Positions 31,687 to 43,093 of a stretch of DNA of 64,000 bases are shown piece by piece. The position numbers and the translations under genes were made by a program. This DNA is from Diplolepis rosae. Its lineage: Eukaryota > Arthropoda > Insecta > Hymenoptera > Diplolepididae. The notes under the pieces were generated by a model. The model worked only from the letters and a program-made list of their open reading frames with translations. It searched no databases and was not told where the DNA came from. The stretch covers positions 2,914,001 through 2,978,000 of the forward strand of contig JAPYXD010000715.1 of the NCBI GenBank assembly GCA_030998225.1, written 5' to 3'. Every line of letters starts with the position of its first letter. Position 1 is the stretch's first letter.

Positions 31687-34087
31687 GTATTTTTTTTAAA
31701 TTGATTTTTTTTTTTGTGAGGAGGAAAAATGGCGAAATCTTTTATAGACGTTGTACAGGACTCTCCTAGGACGGGTCTAGGCATACCTGTTAAAACCAAA
31801 AAACCCCCTCTCATGAACCAATACACCGCCCGCGGAACCGCCTTTCGGCTTTAAACTTCGCGGGCAGTTGGTTCCAGCCTAAAGTCGCGTACGACTCTTC
31901 CGTCGTCCGTTCGCCCGAGACCCCCATCCGCGGACACACGCCCGTTAGGCAGACCGGCTAGCCGCGCCAACCAGGGGAGGAATATAAAGATTCCTCCCCC
32001 GGCTGACGCAGACAGCCAAGTCCGCCCAAGACGCAACCGCGGGTGTAGGCCCCGATGCGATTTCTACTGGCCCCCATTGTTGCCGGGCTCTGCAGGACCA
32101 TCGAGCTCCATCGTCTTCATCACCAGGATGACGAATGACTCGATAAGCATCCATATCTGTTCAGACTGGAGCATGAGAGAGACCATCGTGTCAGGAGTGA
32201 GTTGTGCGCCCACTGCCTGACCGAAAGACTCCCTTTGCGCGCCCCCACCTGTTAAGCAGGTGAGCTCCTTACGGAGCTGAAAGGTCTCTTTCCTTTCCTC
32301 CGCCAATAAATCTATTGGTGGGACGCTCGCCAGGACCAGCACAGCGCTCGTCGACACAGTATGCATGGTTGTTAAGGCACGTGTCTAGATCGGAGCTGCA
32401 TAAAGCAGCTTCGAATTTACCACGCTCGCCACCAGCCTTCTCTTAGCTTCCCTGGGTCCACCAATGTTGAGCATGAGCCGAGTCAGGGCAGCCCCACATT
32501 GGATGGCTTTGGCAGTCGTGATCTGCAAGTGTTCGCCGAAGCTAAGCCTTTGATCGAACTGCACACCCAGGTACTTAATGCTCTTTTTCCACTTGATTTC
32601 ATGTTCCCCGAGAACGATCCTCGGGTATTTGAAGGATCTCCTGTCCGTGACCAGCAAAGCCTCGGTCTTCTCAGGGGCCATTTTCAGGCCTCTGCTATCC
32701 AACCAACGCTTTGCCCGTCACAGACTATCATTGATCCTCAGCTCCAGGATTTTGACGTCGTCAGCGGCGTACACGACAAGTGCGTAATCTGCGAAGCCGA
32801 TGATGCTCGTTCCAGGAGGCAGGTCTATGCGCAGGAAATCGTCGTACATGACGTCCCAAACGAGTGGACCTACCCGCGACTCTTGAGGGGCGCCACATGT
32901 CATCTCTTCCTTGAGAGACCATTTGTCGCCCTCGTATATCACCAACCTGTCGCTCAGATAGTCATGTATCATTCGCAACAGGTAGTCTGGAACCTTTTTC
33001 CGCACCATCGCCTCCATGCAGATGTTCCATCTCACGGTATTGAACGCATTGCGTATGTCAATGCTGATCAACGCGCAGAATCCCTTACGCTTACCAGTTC
33101 CTCTTCTTGCTTTAGTGGCGATGTCCACCACTGCCTGGATGGCGTCAACTGTGGACCTGCCTTTCCGAAAGCCGAGCTGATTTTCCGAGAGACCATTCTC
33201 GCGGACCATGTGACCCTGTAGTCTTTGTAGGATCATTTCCGCCAGAAGTTTCCCCATCGTATCCAATAAACATATTGGTCTATACGATGAGGGATCCCTT
33301 AGAGGTTGGTTGCCCTTCCTCAACAGGACTAACCTTTGCTTCTTCCAGTCTGCGAAGAACCTCCCCGGACCACGCCGGAACCACTTCGGTCCGGTCTTTG
33401 GAACGCCTCCACATGCGGGAACAAGCTTCGCACGATGTACTTGACTCGATCGTCATTATCCAGGCCCGGGGTCTTTCTTCTAGTCACCAATCTCTTAGTG
33501 ACTATTTCGAAGGCGAGACCCCATGGGTCCTTCTCGATTTCCCCGATCAAGTCTTTCTATCACTGAAGTCGGCTTTTCTTTATGCCTTGACTCAGAGCTG
33601 ATTTTGCTTTTTTCCATGCCTCGCCCAGCAGAGGATCTCCCTTCGAGCGGGTAAACCTCCGCCGCGCTGTAAGGCAATTTCGACGCAGGACGGACAACTG
33701 GTCGTTCCACCAGTACATCGAGCCCCCGGTACGCCTGTGCCCGCGGCGAGGCATGGAGTGGTCACATGCTGCGACCACTTCCCGCCTCGCCGCCCGCACA
33801 GTGTCCTCCAACGACTCTGCAGACCTTGCCCAACCAAGCTCATCCATGAGCCTGGTTTCTTCAAGGCGTTCACGAAGCTTGTCTTTGCTGAGTCGTTTTG
33901 TGTTCCAGAAGGGGCTCCATACCTTGCCGCCCCTTTCCGTATTCACTGGGTGACTCCGTTCCTGGATGCTAAACTCAATGCAATTAGGTCATTCCTGGCG
34001 ACCATCTCAACGACCAAGATTCCCCTCCTGTCCAGACGGGCTTCTCCCCACTATGGCGACTTACTATTAAAGTCGCCCGCAATAAGG
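31687..34087 (-). mobile_element. 5'-truncated R1-clade retrotransposon, copy 2
   Basis: Minus strand, poly(A) as T tracts at 31687-31716, truncated at 34087 inside the endonuclease domain (GDFNSKSP.WGEARLDRRG on the minus strand). ORF1 is absent. The 3' UTR matches copy 1. Confidence 0.8.
32385..34087 (-). pseudogene. R1-clade ORF2: endonuclease C-terminus and reverse transcriptase
   Basis: Frames 33946-33560 (endonuclease-RT linker, EARREVVAACDHSMPRRG, YWWNDQLSVLRR), 33550-33329, 33323-32718 (RT) and 32702-32385 (RT thumb). RT blocks: SSYRPICLLDTMGKLLAEMI, NQLGFRKGRSTVDAIQAVVD, LISIDIRNAFNTVRW, CGAPQESRVGPLVWDVMYDD. The catalytic site reads IIGFADYALVVYA, where the second Asp of FADD is Tyr. 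The thumb has KYLGVQFDQRLSFGEH. Frameshifts and the Asp loss inactivate it. Confidence 0.85.
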
Positions 34088-34714
34088 GATAATTGTTGAT
34101 ACACCCTCGCATTCATATAAAGTGTACTATGTCGTCCACTATGCAGCAAATACCTAAAAATAAATGAGATATTGTACGTGATCAACGTTAAACTTTCATG
34201 AGTATAGAAACAATTGCTTCAATGAGTCATAGGGTATCAATTGTTCCATACATTGTAGGGGCCAAAGAAGTTTTTATTTTTTTTAACTATGAAGTACCTC
34301 TCAGAAAATTTTCGAAAAAATATATATTGTCATTTTTAATTTGAGCATGATATAGAAAAATGGTGGGTGTTCAAGAAGTAATTCACATTAAAAAAATTAT
34401 TCAAAAATCAAACAAAAAAATTTACCCCCTTTTTATTAACGGAATAAGTCCTTGAATTTTTTTCAGAACCTCTTCAGAATCCTCTATAACATATATTTTA
34501 GTCATCTAGATCGATTGATCCGTTTTTGAGAAAATTAGATTTTTTGATTTCTTCCAAATTCGTTCATAACTTTTGTAAAAAAAAATTTTTCGAGTTGATA
34601 CTTGGGATGAATTTATCTTGTAATGCGAGTCACTTATCCTCGCAATATGGATCAAATCCGAGCGGAGGCATCCAGGCCATGCTTATCCTGCTACGGCCTT
34701 TACAAGTAATTACA

Positions 34715-35162
34715 TTGTAAATTCAAAAACTTGAGAAAAGAGTACTTGATTGTCAAGTAAGAATTATCTGTTGTTTAAACTTTTCAAAATATTCCAGAAT
34801 CTTTGTATTTATCGTATTACATTTTCGGAATCATTATAAGTGAAGTTTTTGAACATCAATCAATGTTTATGGTTGTCTTAAAAATTAACACAAAGTTTCG
34901 TGAATATTTTAATAAGGCACTGAGATATAAGGTGTTATACATTTTTTCCTGTGGAAAAAATTTATTTCACAATCTTGTTATGAGTAATGATGAGATAACC
35001 CCTCCCTTAGCCCTTAAGTGCATAAGTACGAACTCGCTGCAGAGGCAGGCAGTTCTGTTCTAACGTCGTAACTGTATACTTGGGAAATAAAGAAGCTGAG
35101 CACCGATTAGTGACTCAGCAGTAATCGGAAAAGTACTAGTTTTCTGATTTCAACGCATAACA
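34715..35162 (+). mobile_element. Candidate 5' LTR of a plus-strand gypsy element
   Basis: Right edge ends CGCATAACA at 35162, three bases before the primer-binding site. AATAAA at 35087-35092 and a starting TGTAAATTC at 34715 are consistent. The left edge is inference, and no matching 3' LTR occurs in the window. Confidence 0.4.
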
Positions 35163-35165
35163 TTT

Positions 35166-35182
35166 TGGCAATCCAGCCGGGA
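35166..35182 (+). other. Candidate primer-binding site
   Basis: TGGCAATCCAGCCGGGA lies three bases after the LTR edge; TGG start and position fit a tRNA 3'-end primer. The tRNA was not identified. It is not the tRNA-Gly sequence used by the 42-53 kb element. Confidence 0.5.
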
Positions 35183-35643
35183 TACCGCAAACTTCTCGAA
35201 TTATAATTCCACGGAATCCTTAAGAAATAATTCGCATAGAAGCGGGACAAAACCTGGAATAAAGTTAAAAAAACAAGGATATATAATTATCTACGGATAT
35301 TGAAGACTGAGCTCCGAACTCTCTACGGAAGTTCGCATTGAATGTCGAATAAAACTAGATCATGAACTAAGTAGGGACTATACGACGTAAATCTGATAAT
35401 CTTGGAAATTTAAAGGGTACGCAACAAACCGCGATAATATGCCTACGAGGCCCGCAATCACGTGGAAGACGCAACGGCGTGATCACAGTCCAGCAACAGG
35501 AGAAAGAAACAAGTTACATCACCAACTAAGGCGGAAACTCGAAGACAAAATACACACCAGATAGGAGAGACGCTAGATACGAGACAGACGAAACGACGAG
35601 TGACTCATCTTTTTCTCCCGAAAAACCAACGTATATAGGAGCA

Positions 35644-36855
35644 ATGACCTCGTTCAGGGCACAATCTCCGAAAAGAACCCAATCTCTCAGTCACTTGACT
35701 ACGGATGAACTATTAACAAGAGTACTACCTCAAATGGAAACATTGACCAATGCATTCAATTCTCTAAAAAAGGAAAATGATAACCATATAGAGGAAATAT
35801 AACAGTTAGCCGGGAAAATAGGATGCTCAGTGGAAGTAGAGACAGTTAAAGAAGCACCAGAATTAGAAATAACAGAAGATATCTCCGACGGAGAACAAGA
35901 ACACGGAAGAGTTAACCCAAAAGAAAATATAAACCGATCAAAATTTTGTACACAACGAACTTACGAAGGCGAAGACCATATCAATGCTACGATAGCTATC
36001 GGAACTATAAGAACGTTGAATGGACAAGACGACATAGGAGTAGAAGATTTTGTGAAGTCAGTAAAAAGAGCCAGAATGAAAACATCACAACCAAATTTAT
36101 TACTAGATTTGATTATAGCGACGAAAATTCAGGGATTAGCAGAAAAGGCAATCAGGTATCAGCAGATCAACTCTTATGACGACCTCTACGAAGCATTAAG
36201 ACAGAACCTTAGACAAACTAGCTCCATGTTAGCCCTTAAGACTAAACTGGAATCATGTAAACAAGGCCTGACCGAAACTGTACAAAATTTCACGTTGCGA
36301 TTTCGCCAAATAGTAAACGAAATAAACTATGCCATCCAATCACGAGACACAAACCTGATTAAAAGAAGGTTTAAGATGAAACTCGAAGAACAGGAAGCGG
36401 TAAATAGGTACCTACTTAATTTAAAAAAAGAAATCGGAATGCAAATTAGATTATTGAAACCAGCCACCATCACCGAAGCCCAAACACACGCAGCTGAAGC
36501 AGAAATGTGCATAAGAGAAAGCCAGCCAACACGAATAAATACGCCTAGAACTGTTATAACAAGTAAATTTATCAAACCGCAGGTATTTAGACCAAGTGCA
36601 AATACAACTAGTAAGAGAATATCCAATCAAAGTCTGCCGTTACTAGATAGAACAAAAATGAACTGTAACAAGTGTGGCAGAATAGGACACCTGGCCAACC
36701 AATGTTATAAACAGGGTTTTCAGGCTGGTCAAAACATAAAAAGACCCCCACTGCCAGTAAGAATAATACAAGAGGAGACAGAGAAAGAATGGATGACCCA
36801 GGAAGAAATAAAAGAGCATCAACGTACGAGGAATCAGCATAATATCAGCTGTTAG
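35644..36855 (+). pseudogene. Gypsy-type Gag with a CCHC zinc knuckle (one in-frame stop)
   Basis: ATG at 35644, TAA at 35800-35802 (after HIEEI), then open to 36855. The second part (341 residues from 35830) has the capsid-like block with ATKIQGLAEKAIRY and YEALRQNLRQ, QNFTLRFRQIVNEIN, then one zinc knuckle CNKCGRIGHLANQC near residue 278. One knuckle and an errantivirus-like layout differ from the two-knuckle Asn-rich Gag at 49298-51196, so it is another gypsy lineage. Pol is missing downstream, where a mariner end and host sequence follow. Confidence 0.75.
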
Positions 36856-36859
36856 TGGA

Positions 36860-37020
36860 AGACACGCTGCGCATGAACTATACGTCCGGCAGATGTCAGC
36901 AATCAACCGATAGGTTCGTGAGGTTTTACTGTTGACGTCCATGCCCCGCAGAGGTTGCTCGAACATTATCGCGCGGAGATATAAAGGTAGGCCCGATACT
37001 TTACGGATAGACCTCGTATG
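36860..37020 (+). mobile_element. Terminal fragment of a mariner
   Basis: GCGGAGATATAAAGGTAGGC, then CGATACTTTACGGATAGACC, ending TCGTA at about 37018: nearly the same as the right terminus of the mariner at 62380-63170. No transposase remains. Confidence 0.6.
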
Positions 37021-37391
37021 TATACATATCGATCGCATCGATAGAAACAGAAGTGATGAAGGGAAAAAATAAAAGGTGCTTGGCGTCTTGGATTATTATG
37101 AACGATATAAATATACATATATATACTCTACAAAAATTTCTCTCTTTTCATTTTGTGCTCCCTGTTTTAATTAAGTCTTCTATTTCTTCTCCTATGTTGG
37201 CACTATCAGAGACATTTAATTTCCTCGAATGTTATTCTCTATGCGCACGAGCACATTGTAGTCACGTGGTAAAAATAAAGTACGAATAACCAGCCGGCCC
37301 GCATATTTTTCCAGCTTCCTAGCGACGCTTAAGAGATAATCGAAGTATTATCCTTTGTCTTTGGGAATTTTTTAATTGGATATCGTATATA

Positions 37392-37603
37392 ATGCCTAAA
37401 ATCAATAAGAATGCGGCGAGTATTGAGTACGCCTACATTTTATTTGGAAATGGCTTGGAGAAAAGTTGTGCCTGTGTCAACAATTCCGGGATTTTTTCCT
37501 AAAAATAGGAAAGATTTTAACAAACAACAAGTGAATGTATGGTGGCTTGGAAAAGGCGACAACGATGATTATTTATACAACGCCAATGTACTGTTATTGG
37601 GAA
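37392..37603 (+). pseudogene. BEN-domain gene, exon 1 (frameshifted)
   Basis: ATG at 37392 opens MPKINKNAASIEYAYILFGN; a +1 frame (ATG at 37411) carries PVSTIPGFFPKNRKDFN and VNVWWLGKGDNDD and ends VLLLG just before a donor A|GTAAGT at 37604. The two frames look like one ancestral exon broken by an indel near 37465. The N-terminal half resembles the N-terminus of BEN-domain proteins common in insect genomes. Starting at 37411 would give a shorter intact exon, so function is not excluded. Confidence 0.55.
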
Positions 37604-37921
37604 GTAAGTATTTATAACCTACTTTTTACTTGTTTCTTTTGTTGAAATAAAGGACTGCTTTTTAATGATAGTAGCATTTTATTGGAAAAAATTATTTATA
37701 AAAATAAAAATCTGGAAAACCGGGAATTTGATTTCCAAAGCAACAATTCTCTGCAGTTATATCTAGTTATGAAAATTGTAACGCATTATATCTTGTAGTC
37801 TTTTTTTATAATGGTTTTAAAACGTAAAAATATTAAATTATAAATGTTTGATCATATTTTATTCACATATTAGTCTAGTCTTTTGAGTATTACTTTTATA
37901 CTGCTGTCACTCTAAATGAAG

Positions 37922-38008
37922 CGGATAACGAAAAAAGTACTGACAGAAATAAGTCATCAGGCAACACCATCAAAGAGAAATGATGTTGATACGGAAATAG
38001 TGCAGAGT
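37922..38008 (+). pseudogene. BEN-domain gene, probable exon 2
   Basis: Bounded by AG at 37920-37921 and the donor CAGA|GTAAGC at 38009. Two frames are open in part: one (reading HQATPSKRNDVDTEIVQ) joins exon 3 in phase but has no valid acceptor phase with exon 1. A frame change inside the exon is therefore likely. Low-complexity, charged linker. Confidence 0.35.
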
Positions 38009-38282
38009 AAGCTTTATGAATATTTTCTTTTCAAACCAAATTTTTAAAATTTTTGAAAGAATTCTCTTCACAATGATTTGCTCCAAAAACGAACAAAATC
38101 CTTATAAATTATATTGGCTTAAATTTGGGATCAAAATCTGAATGTCAATTAAATAATTCTATATCAAAACATAAATGAATTATAATAATTTAGAAGGCAA
38201 ACGTGTCGGCCCATATTGGGGCCCTCTTCAGTGCTGAACGAGGTGATTATGTAATAATAATTTTTTTTTGTTTTTTTTTTTT

Positions 38283-38372
38283 AGGGAGAAATGCTTTATG
38301 CGCCGTTAGGGGGACACCGTTTTTTTGGAAGAAGGGAGAAATGCTTTATGCACCGTCAAGGGGACTCCGTGC
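38283..38372 (-). repeat. Duplicated 3' terminus of the R1-type element
   Basis: AGGGAGAAATGCTTTATGC occurs at 38283 and again at 38334, each with the following ACCGTCAAGGGG-like sequence and each with a T tract on its outer side, so a short second 3' end with its own A tail has been added. Confidence 0.75.
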
Positions 38373-38649
38373 CTCCCTGTTGTGTGGGACGCTGCTGCTC
38401 ACGCAGCCCTACCCACTAAAAAACCTCCCTCCCTGTCTCTAGGCTGTGGAATCCCACCCCGGAACCGCCGTTAGGTATTACTTCAGGGTGGGGGCCATCT
38501 TAAGGCGATGTTAGCCTCTCCTCCTTGCTTCTTCACCTTTGTTGCTGGACTTACTCCCCCAGTTTTCTTCTCCATGGCGGCCTTCCTGAGGCTTCCTATT
38601 TCGGGCTTCCCCCCGAAAGGCCGCGCAACGCATAGTCCCCGGTACGTGA

Positions 38650-39786
38650 TCATTCCAGGGCTTTTTCTCTTTTGCGGCACAGAGGAAGCATCTCGGCTGT
38701 CCGGTGCAGGCAGCGGAAGCACCGGTTCACCTCCTTTTTCCTGCGAACCCGATCTTGATGTGGGGCCCAGAGCAGCTTCTGCGCCCTTGCCTCCTCCAGA
38801 AGCACATACGCCTTCTGGTTTCCTGTATAGGGTGTCTTGCTTAGAGACATCCTCAACTCCAGCTCCGCTTCTTTGTCGAAAAAGCCTCTGACCGCATCCT
38901 CCACGTCTTCCGCTTCGGTAGTTGGATCCAGGTCCGCGATCTCGACCTCGATCCGGGGGATAAAATGACGGACTGTCCCCCTGGCTCGAACTGCCTCTTT
39001 AAAGGCAGTGTCTAGTCTCCCTCTGCTTTTTGTGGAACATGTCAGTTCCACTAGCAAGTCCTTGGAGCGCGTCTCCCTCATTCCCTGGACTGTGGCGCCT
39101 AGTTCGTCAGGATTGACGCGCTTCTTGAGCTCGCGCAGGATTGAGGCGTACCTCATCCCCTCCGCCGGTTTGATGAGCACCGCTTCTGGGCGTGCACGGC
39201 GTGGTTTCTCCGGCGTTTTGAAAGGCTTCTTCCCTTTCCTTTTCTGGATGTCCTTTTTGGGGACCTTGACCCACTCCTCTTCTTTATTGGAGGCTTTAGG
39301 CCTCTTTTCCGCTGGTTTTTTCGCTGCAGAAACTTCCGGACTCGCAGTCGGCTCTCTAACGCGATTGCGCGTGCTCGGTGTGGACATCACAGCTGGCTGT
39401 GGGAGGGTTTGGCTACCCTCGTCCGCAACTTCCTTTCCTTTGGGTGGTCTTACCTCCTTTATCTTATTTACCATCAGACCCCTCATCAGGTACTCGAAGG
39501 AGTCGAGGTAGCAGATGGTATGCTCAATGTTGTACCGCAGCGACCCGAGCTCCTTCCGCGCCTCCTGAATGCCCTCCCTGATAGGGAGGTGCATATTCTT
39601 CTTGGTCCTAGAGAAGCTGTCCATCTTCTCCAGGGCCGTCTCCACCTTCTGTAAGATCTCCAGCTGCCTCTCATTCCTTTCGTGGAGCCAGTCCCGGTAG
39701 TGCCGTACCTGTGACTTATCGCTCTCGAAAGGATCCGGCGTCTTCTCCGTCACATCCAAATCACCTCCAAATAACTCCTCACACAT
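38650..39786 (-). pseudogene. R1-type ORF1 (Gag-like), knuckles lost
   Basis: 378 codons, open. N-terminal charged coil (MCEELFGGDLDVTEKTPDP, YRDWLHERNERQLEILQKVE), basic Lys/Pro-rich middle (KKDIQKRKGKKPFKTPEKP), then an RNA-binding-like core (YASILRELKKRVNPDELGA, PRIEVEIADLDPTTEAEDVE, YVLLEEARAQKLL). It ends at NRCFRCL, the first Cys pair of the zinc-knuckle region, and then goes out of frame. The remaining knuckles are missing. The same family's copy at 2710-3300 has kept knuckles but lost this core. Confidence 0.8.
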
Positions 39787-40309
39787 CGTTTTATTTAAGT
39801 TTCATATCTCCATAATTAATCCCACGAGTAGCTAGGGAAGTATTCGGTTCGCCCCTGCAGAGCCCCAAGACTCTAGGAGGTGGCCTGGTTTCCTAGAGAC
39901 ACCGTGTGAGACACCACTCCCTGGTGCCATGCAGCCCTCGGCACGGTAGTTAACACCTTGGCTTGGGGGTTATTTCTTTGGGACCATCCCCGGAACATTG
40001 TCCGCGACTGCTTATTTAGTTTTGTATCCGTATTCAGCAGTAACCTTCGGTACAAGGCCCCTCTATCCGCAACCTGAGGATGCGCCCAGTGGCCTGTTCT
40101 AGGGACCCCGATCAATTTCCGAAGAAACCAATGCAGGACCGGGAGGGGGGCACCGTAATGATAATAATAATAATAATAATATGTGATAAAAATTATATAT
40201 TAATGATTAAACTTATCGATATCCATTCCGCCGAAGATGAGAGTGTGAACTAAATAATTTAAAATTAAACGTTACTTTCATTTGTTTTTTTTCTACTTTA
40301 CACTTTCAG

Positions 40310-40405
40310 GTAGTTCAAATTCAGTACTTTTGCAACAAAGAACTGCTTCTCGTGATACAATTATCTTGTCAAATTTAGAAGAAGAGCTCCATCATTGAAA
40401 TAACC
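40310..40405 (+). pseudogene. BEN-domain gene, exon 3 (in-frame stop)
   Basis: Clean acceptor TTCTACTTTACACTTTCAG at 40309 and donor CC|GTAAGC at 40406. In the phase set by the neighbouring exons it reads SSNSVLLQQRTASRDTIILS, NLEEELHH, then TGA at 40396. Acidic linker region of the protein. Confidence 0.55.
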
Positions 40406-40558
40406 GTAAGCATAGAAATTTCATACAAATTCTGTGTATAAAATATTTCCTTACAGTTATGATGTATAGAATATTTTATATTTCCACTTTTAAATATTAT
40501 TTTATACTTTGCAATATGTGATATTCTGTTCAAAACTACAATAAATACTTTCTGTCAG

Positions 40559-40773
40559 GTAATTACTCCAGCGTTGGTAGCTCGAGTGATAATAGATCTC
40601 CAATAATTACACGAACGGTGTCAAGGCAAATTTTTTTAACAGAAGAAGAAGTACACAGTAATTCTGACAACCTAACAAATTCGAATGGAAGACGTTCTCG
40701 TATTTCGAGACGTTCACAATCTACACCTGTCCCAAATGTACAAAATCCAATTAATGGAGATGACGACAATATG
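40559..40773 (+). pseudogene. BEN-domain gene, exon 4
   Basis: Acceptor TTTCTGTCAG at 40558, donor ATG|GTGAAT at 40774. Open in the phase inherited from exon 3: NYSSVGSSSDNRSPIITRTV, a Ser/Arg-rich stretch (RRSRISRRSQ), and ends NPINGDDDNM. Low-complexity linker before the BEN domain. Confidence 0.6.
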
Positions 40774-41178
40774 GTGAATATGTGTTTCACTTGATAAAAT
40801 GCCTGCTAATATATTTCTCATGTCGAAATCTATTTAAAATATCTGTTTAACATATGAAGGATGTTATTCTAGAGAGCATATCTTTCAGCACATTTTCCGT
40901 AAAGATTTTTTTCTTAGATTTAAAGTGAAAGAATGCAAATGTAATATGATTTAAACGAAACACTATGACATTTATATGAAAAAGCGGATGATAAAAAGGT
41001 TCGCAATTCAAACCTAGTCTAACATGGAAGAGTTTCTTTTTAGGGATGTCTAAACTGTGAAGTACATTGATAAATACCCTGATAATTCGCGGGACCAAAA
41101 TAAGTTGCAAAGGTTTAATATGTTGATAAATGTCTGATACAACATTCTAACCGATCGTTTTTTCTTCGTGAATTACAG

Positions 41179-41325
41179 GTGTACCTTGGGGAAAATATAT
41201 CAATACATATAGACATTTGGGAGACAATGTTGGCGAAAAATGATTCCAAATTTGTAAGGGATTTGGCTGAAGTTATTTGGGACAGAGAAGTACTGAAAAA
41301 AATGTTTACAAGTAAAGCGAGTTAA
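41179..41325 (+). pseudogene. BEN-domain gene, last exon with truncated BEN domain
   Basis: Acceptor GTGAATTACAG at 41178. Reads VYLGENISIHIDIWETMLAK, NDSKFVRDLAEVIWDREVLK and stops at TAA 41323-41325 after TSKAS. The V.LG..I......W......SKFVRDLA..IW....L pattern is the first half of a BEN domain (protein-DNA and protein-protein interaction module in chromatin factors). The usual distal helix is missing, so the domain is cut short. Confidence 0.6.
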
Positions 41326-42151
41326 TCAGGATGCAGAAACTGAATCGAACTGAATTGCCTTCCAAAAAATATGATCTATAAAAGGGTAAGAAACAAGATG
41401 TGAATTGAGGAACTATACCAAAAAAGGGCAACAATTTTATAATTTTCTGTGAAATTAATTGTAAATAAAATTCAAATGGGTTTTTTATAATAGCGAATTT
41501 TCGGCGAAGTATGAAAATGTACTTTAAACTTAAACTTATAAAATTATGGTTAACAAAAGAAAAATAGATTTCAAATTGGGACATTCAAATTGAATGTGTG
41601 ATTATAGAATCAATATTTTATTGCTGATTGCCTTTACAAAAAGATTACTGATGCCGGAATTCGTGTAAGAGCTAGCGCTGGAAAAATTAGGAGAGTTTGG
41701 CAATATTTGTCCAAGAAGATATACTATGTTTACAATAACAATAAGTGAACGTAGATTCACGGAACGTTCTGAGTACCTCTACACCGTAACATTTAACATC
41801 GTATGATGAATAACCTAGAATTCAAATTGAAACGTTAAATCAAATCCGATTAGTCTTGACGATCTAAAAAGATTCTGGTGTTGTAGCCGATGCTTTAGTT
41901 GTTTATTACTGTGTGAATTCCATATTTTTCAAGCATATCACTTTTATTTGTAAAAAAAGTCTGTCGATTCTGTAGTTCCTATTACTTATTATTCTGTGCT
42001 TTAAGGATAAAATTAATTGACCAAAGTATTTCGGAAGTAAATGAGTTAAGTTTTCCAATAGAAATGTTATAATTATATCAAAAATTAAATGATTATAGAG
42101 TCTAGTTAGCCCGTTGGTATTTCGATTTATATATACATTCTTTATGTTTCT
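41326..42151. other. Intergenic sequence, nothing recognised
   Basis: AT-rich, with no gene or repeat that I can support. It ends at the 5-bp target duplication TTTCT (42147-42151) of the gypsy element. Confidence 0.5.
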
Positions 42152-43093
42152 TGTTACGTCAGAAACGTAACATTTCTCTTCTTAAAAGATCTCCTCGTTT
42201 TATGTCAGGATCAGAAGGATCCTCTCTAAGGGATGAGGAATAGTCAGTGATTGAGAAGGGTTAGGTATATAAAATATATTTATTGACAATTGAAATTATA
42301 TCAGGTAAGCACCATGGAAATGTAAATATAGAATCGTAATTAGAAATACCCTTTTAGTTATCCTGAGTTTGAATTGATTGATGATCAATTGAGTCCAGTA
42401 AGCGAATGTGGTCAGTTGAGTGTAACTTGTAATCTTCAGATAGTTGCTGCTGTATAGTAAATTCGTAATCTAGACAGTTGATCTAGTTGATTCTTCGATC
42501 CCAGTTTCGAGATAATTTGGAAGGCGATTCCCCTTCACTTTCTAATGTCGTTGAACTCAGCGCCGAGTTAGAATTCGGGTTGAGTAGCGGTAGAAATCTG
42601 GAGAAGCTGGACTGACTGGATTGCACTCGCGGTATAGATTCGATGGCACTGGACTGGACTCGCGTTGGTCACATTGTAGAAATCGAACGTTGACTAACTA
42701 ACTGAACTCGCGGTGTAGAGATGATAGTACTGGACTGACTTCTCTTGGAACTTTCGCTTTTTATAGAACTTTGAAAGGTCAGGTATGACGAGTAACATGC
42801 TATGACCAGTCGCATGTTATTACAAGTCACATGCTATTACAAGTCGCATGTTGTGACGGTAGTGTGTTGGTATTGTAGGGCTTCATTCACTTTCTCTCTG
42901 GGTCAGTCGATTTGTTATCATGTGTGGGTATTATAACGACACATGGTAATTTCGTATTGATCATCCTATTGATCTGTAGATTTGTCTATAACTTGCGTCG
43001 ATAAAATCACACTCGCTGTAATGCTGTCTTGATCCCTTTATTGGTTTCTTAATCTGCTTGTTACTTGTGGCGGTAGAGTCGCGGGACGTGACA
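42152..43093 (-). repeat. 3' LTR of the gypsy element
   Basis: Minus strand begins TGTCACGTCCCGCG and ends ACGTAACA. Contains a run of CATGTTATTACAAGTCACATGCTATTACAAGTCGCATG-like direct repeats (about 42800-42850). Confidence 0.95.

Larger units (their letters stand above)
30480..34703. repeat. Large foldback element, split by an R1-clade copy
   Basis: Outer arms 30480-30962 and 34089-34703 are imperfect reverse complements (for example GCGAGGGTGTATCAACAATT at 30943 against AATTGTTGATACACCCTCGC at 34092). Inner arms 31008-31290 and 31395-31688 also pair (GATCGCCTTGTTTTCAATAC region). Together they form a palindrome of about 800 bp per arm with a 100-bp loop. No ORF of note in the arms. The R1-type copy at 31687-34087 interrupts the right arm. 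Confidence 0.75.
38258..40153 (-). mobile_element. R1-clade non-LTR element in intron 2 of the BEN gene
   Basis: Minus strand, 3' end at T tracts 38262-38282, 5' end near 40153 (CCGGTCCTGCATTGG region, as in the 2.4 kb copy). AT-rich TAATAATAA-like sequence on both sides may be the target duplication. It has the same 5' UTR as 2426-3639 and encodes ORF1 only. Confidence 0.75.

Noticed and set aside
32499..33221. 240-codon plus-strand open frame
   Set aside because: Exactly antisense to the R1-clade RT blocks on the minus strand; a shadow frame of the GC-rich RT gene.
39008..39654. Plus-strand open frames of 67-167 codons
   Set aside because: Antisense shadows of the R1-type ORF1 at 38650-39786.
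41641..41750. Possible sixth exon of the BEN gene
   Set aside because: A short open stretch (ITDAGIRVRASAGKIRRVW) lies after the stop, but it lacks a convincing acceptor and does not resemble the distal BEN helix.
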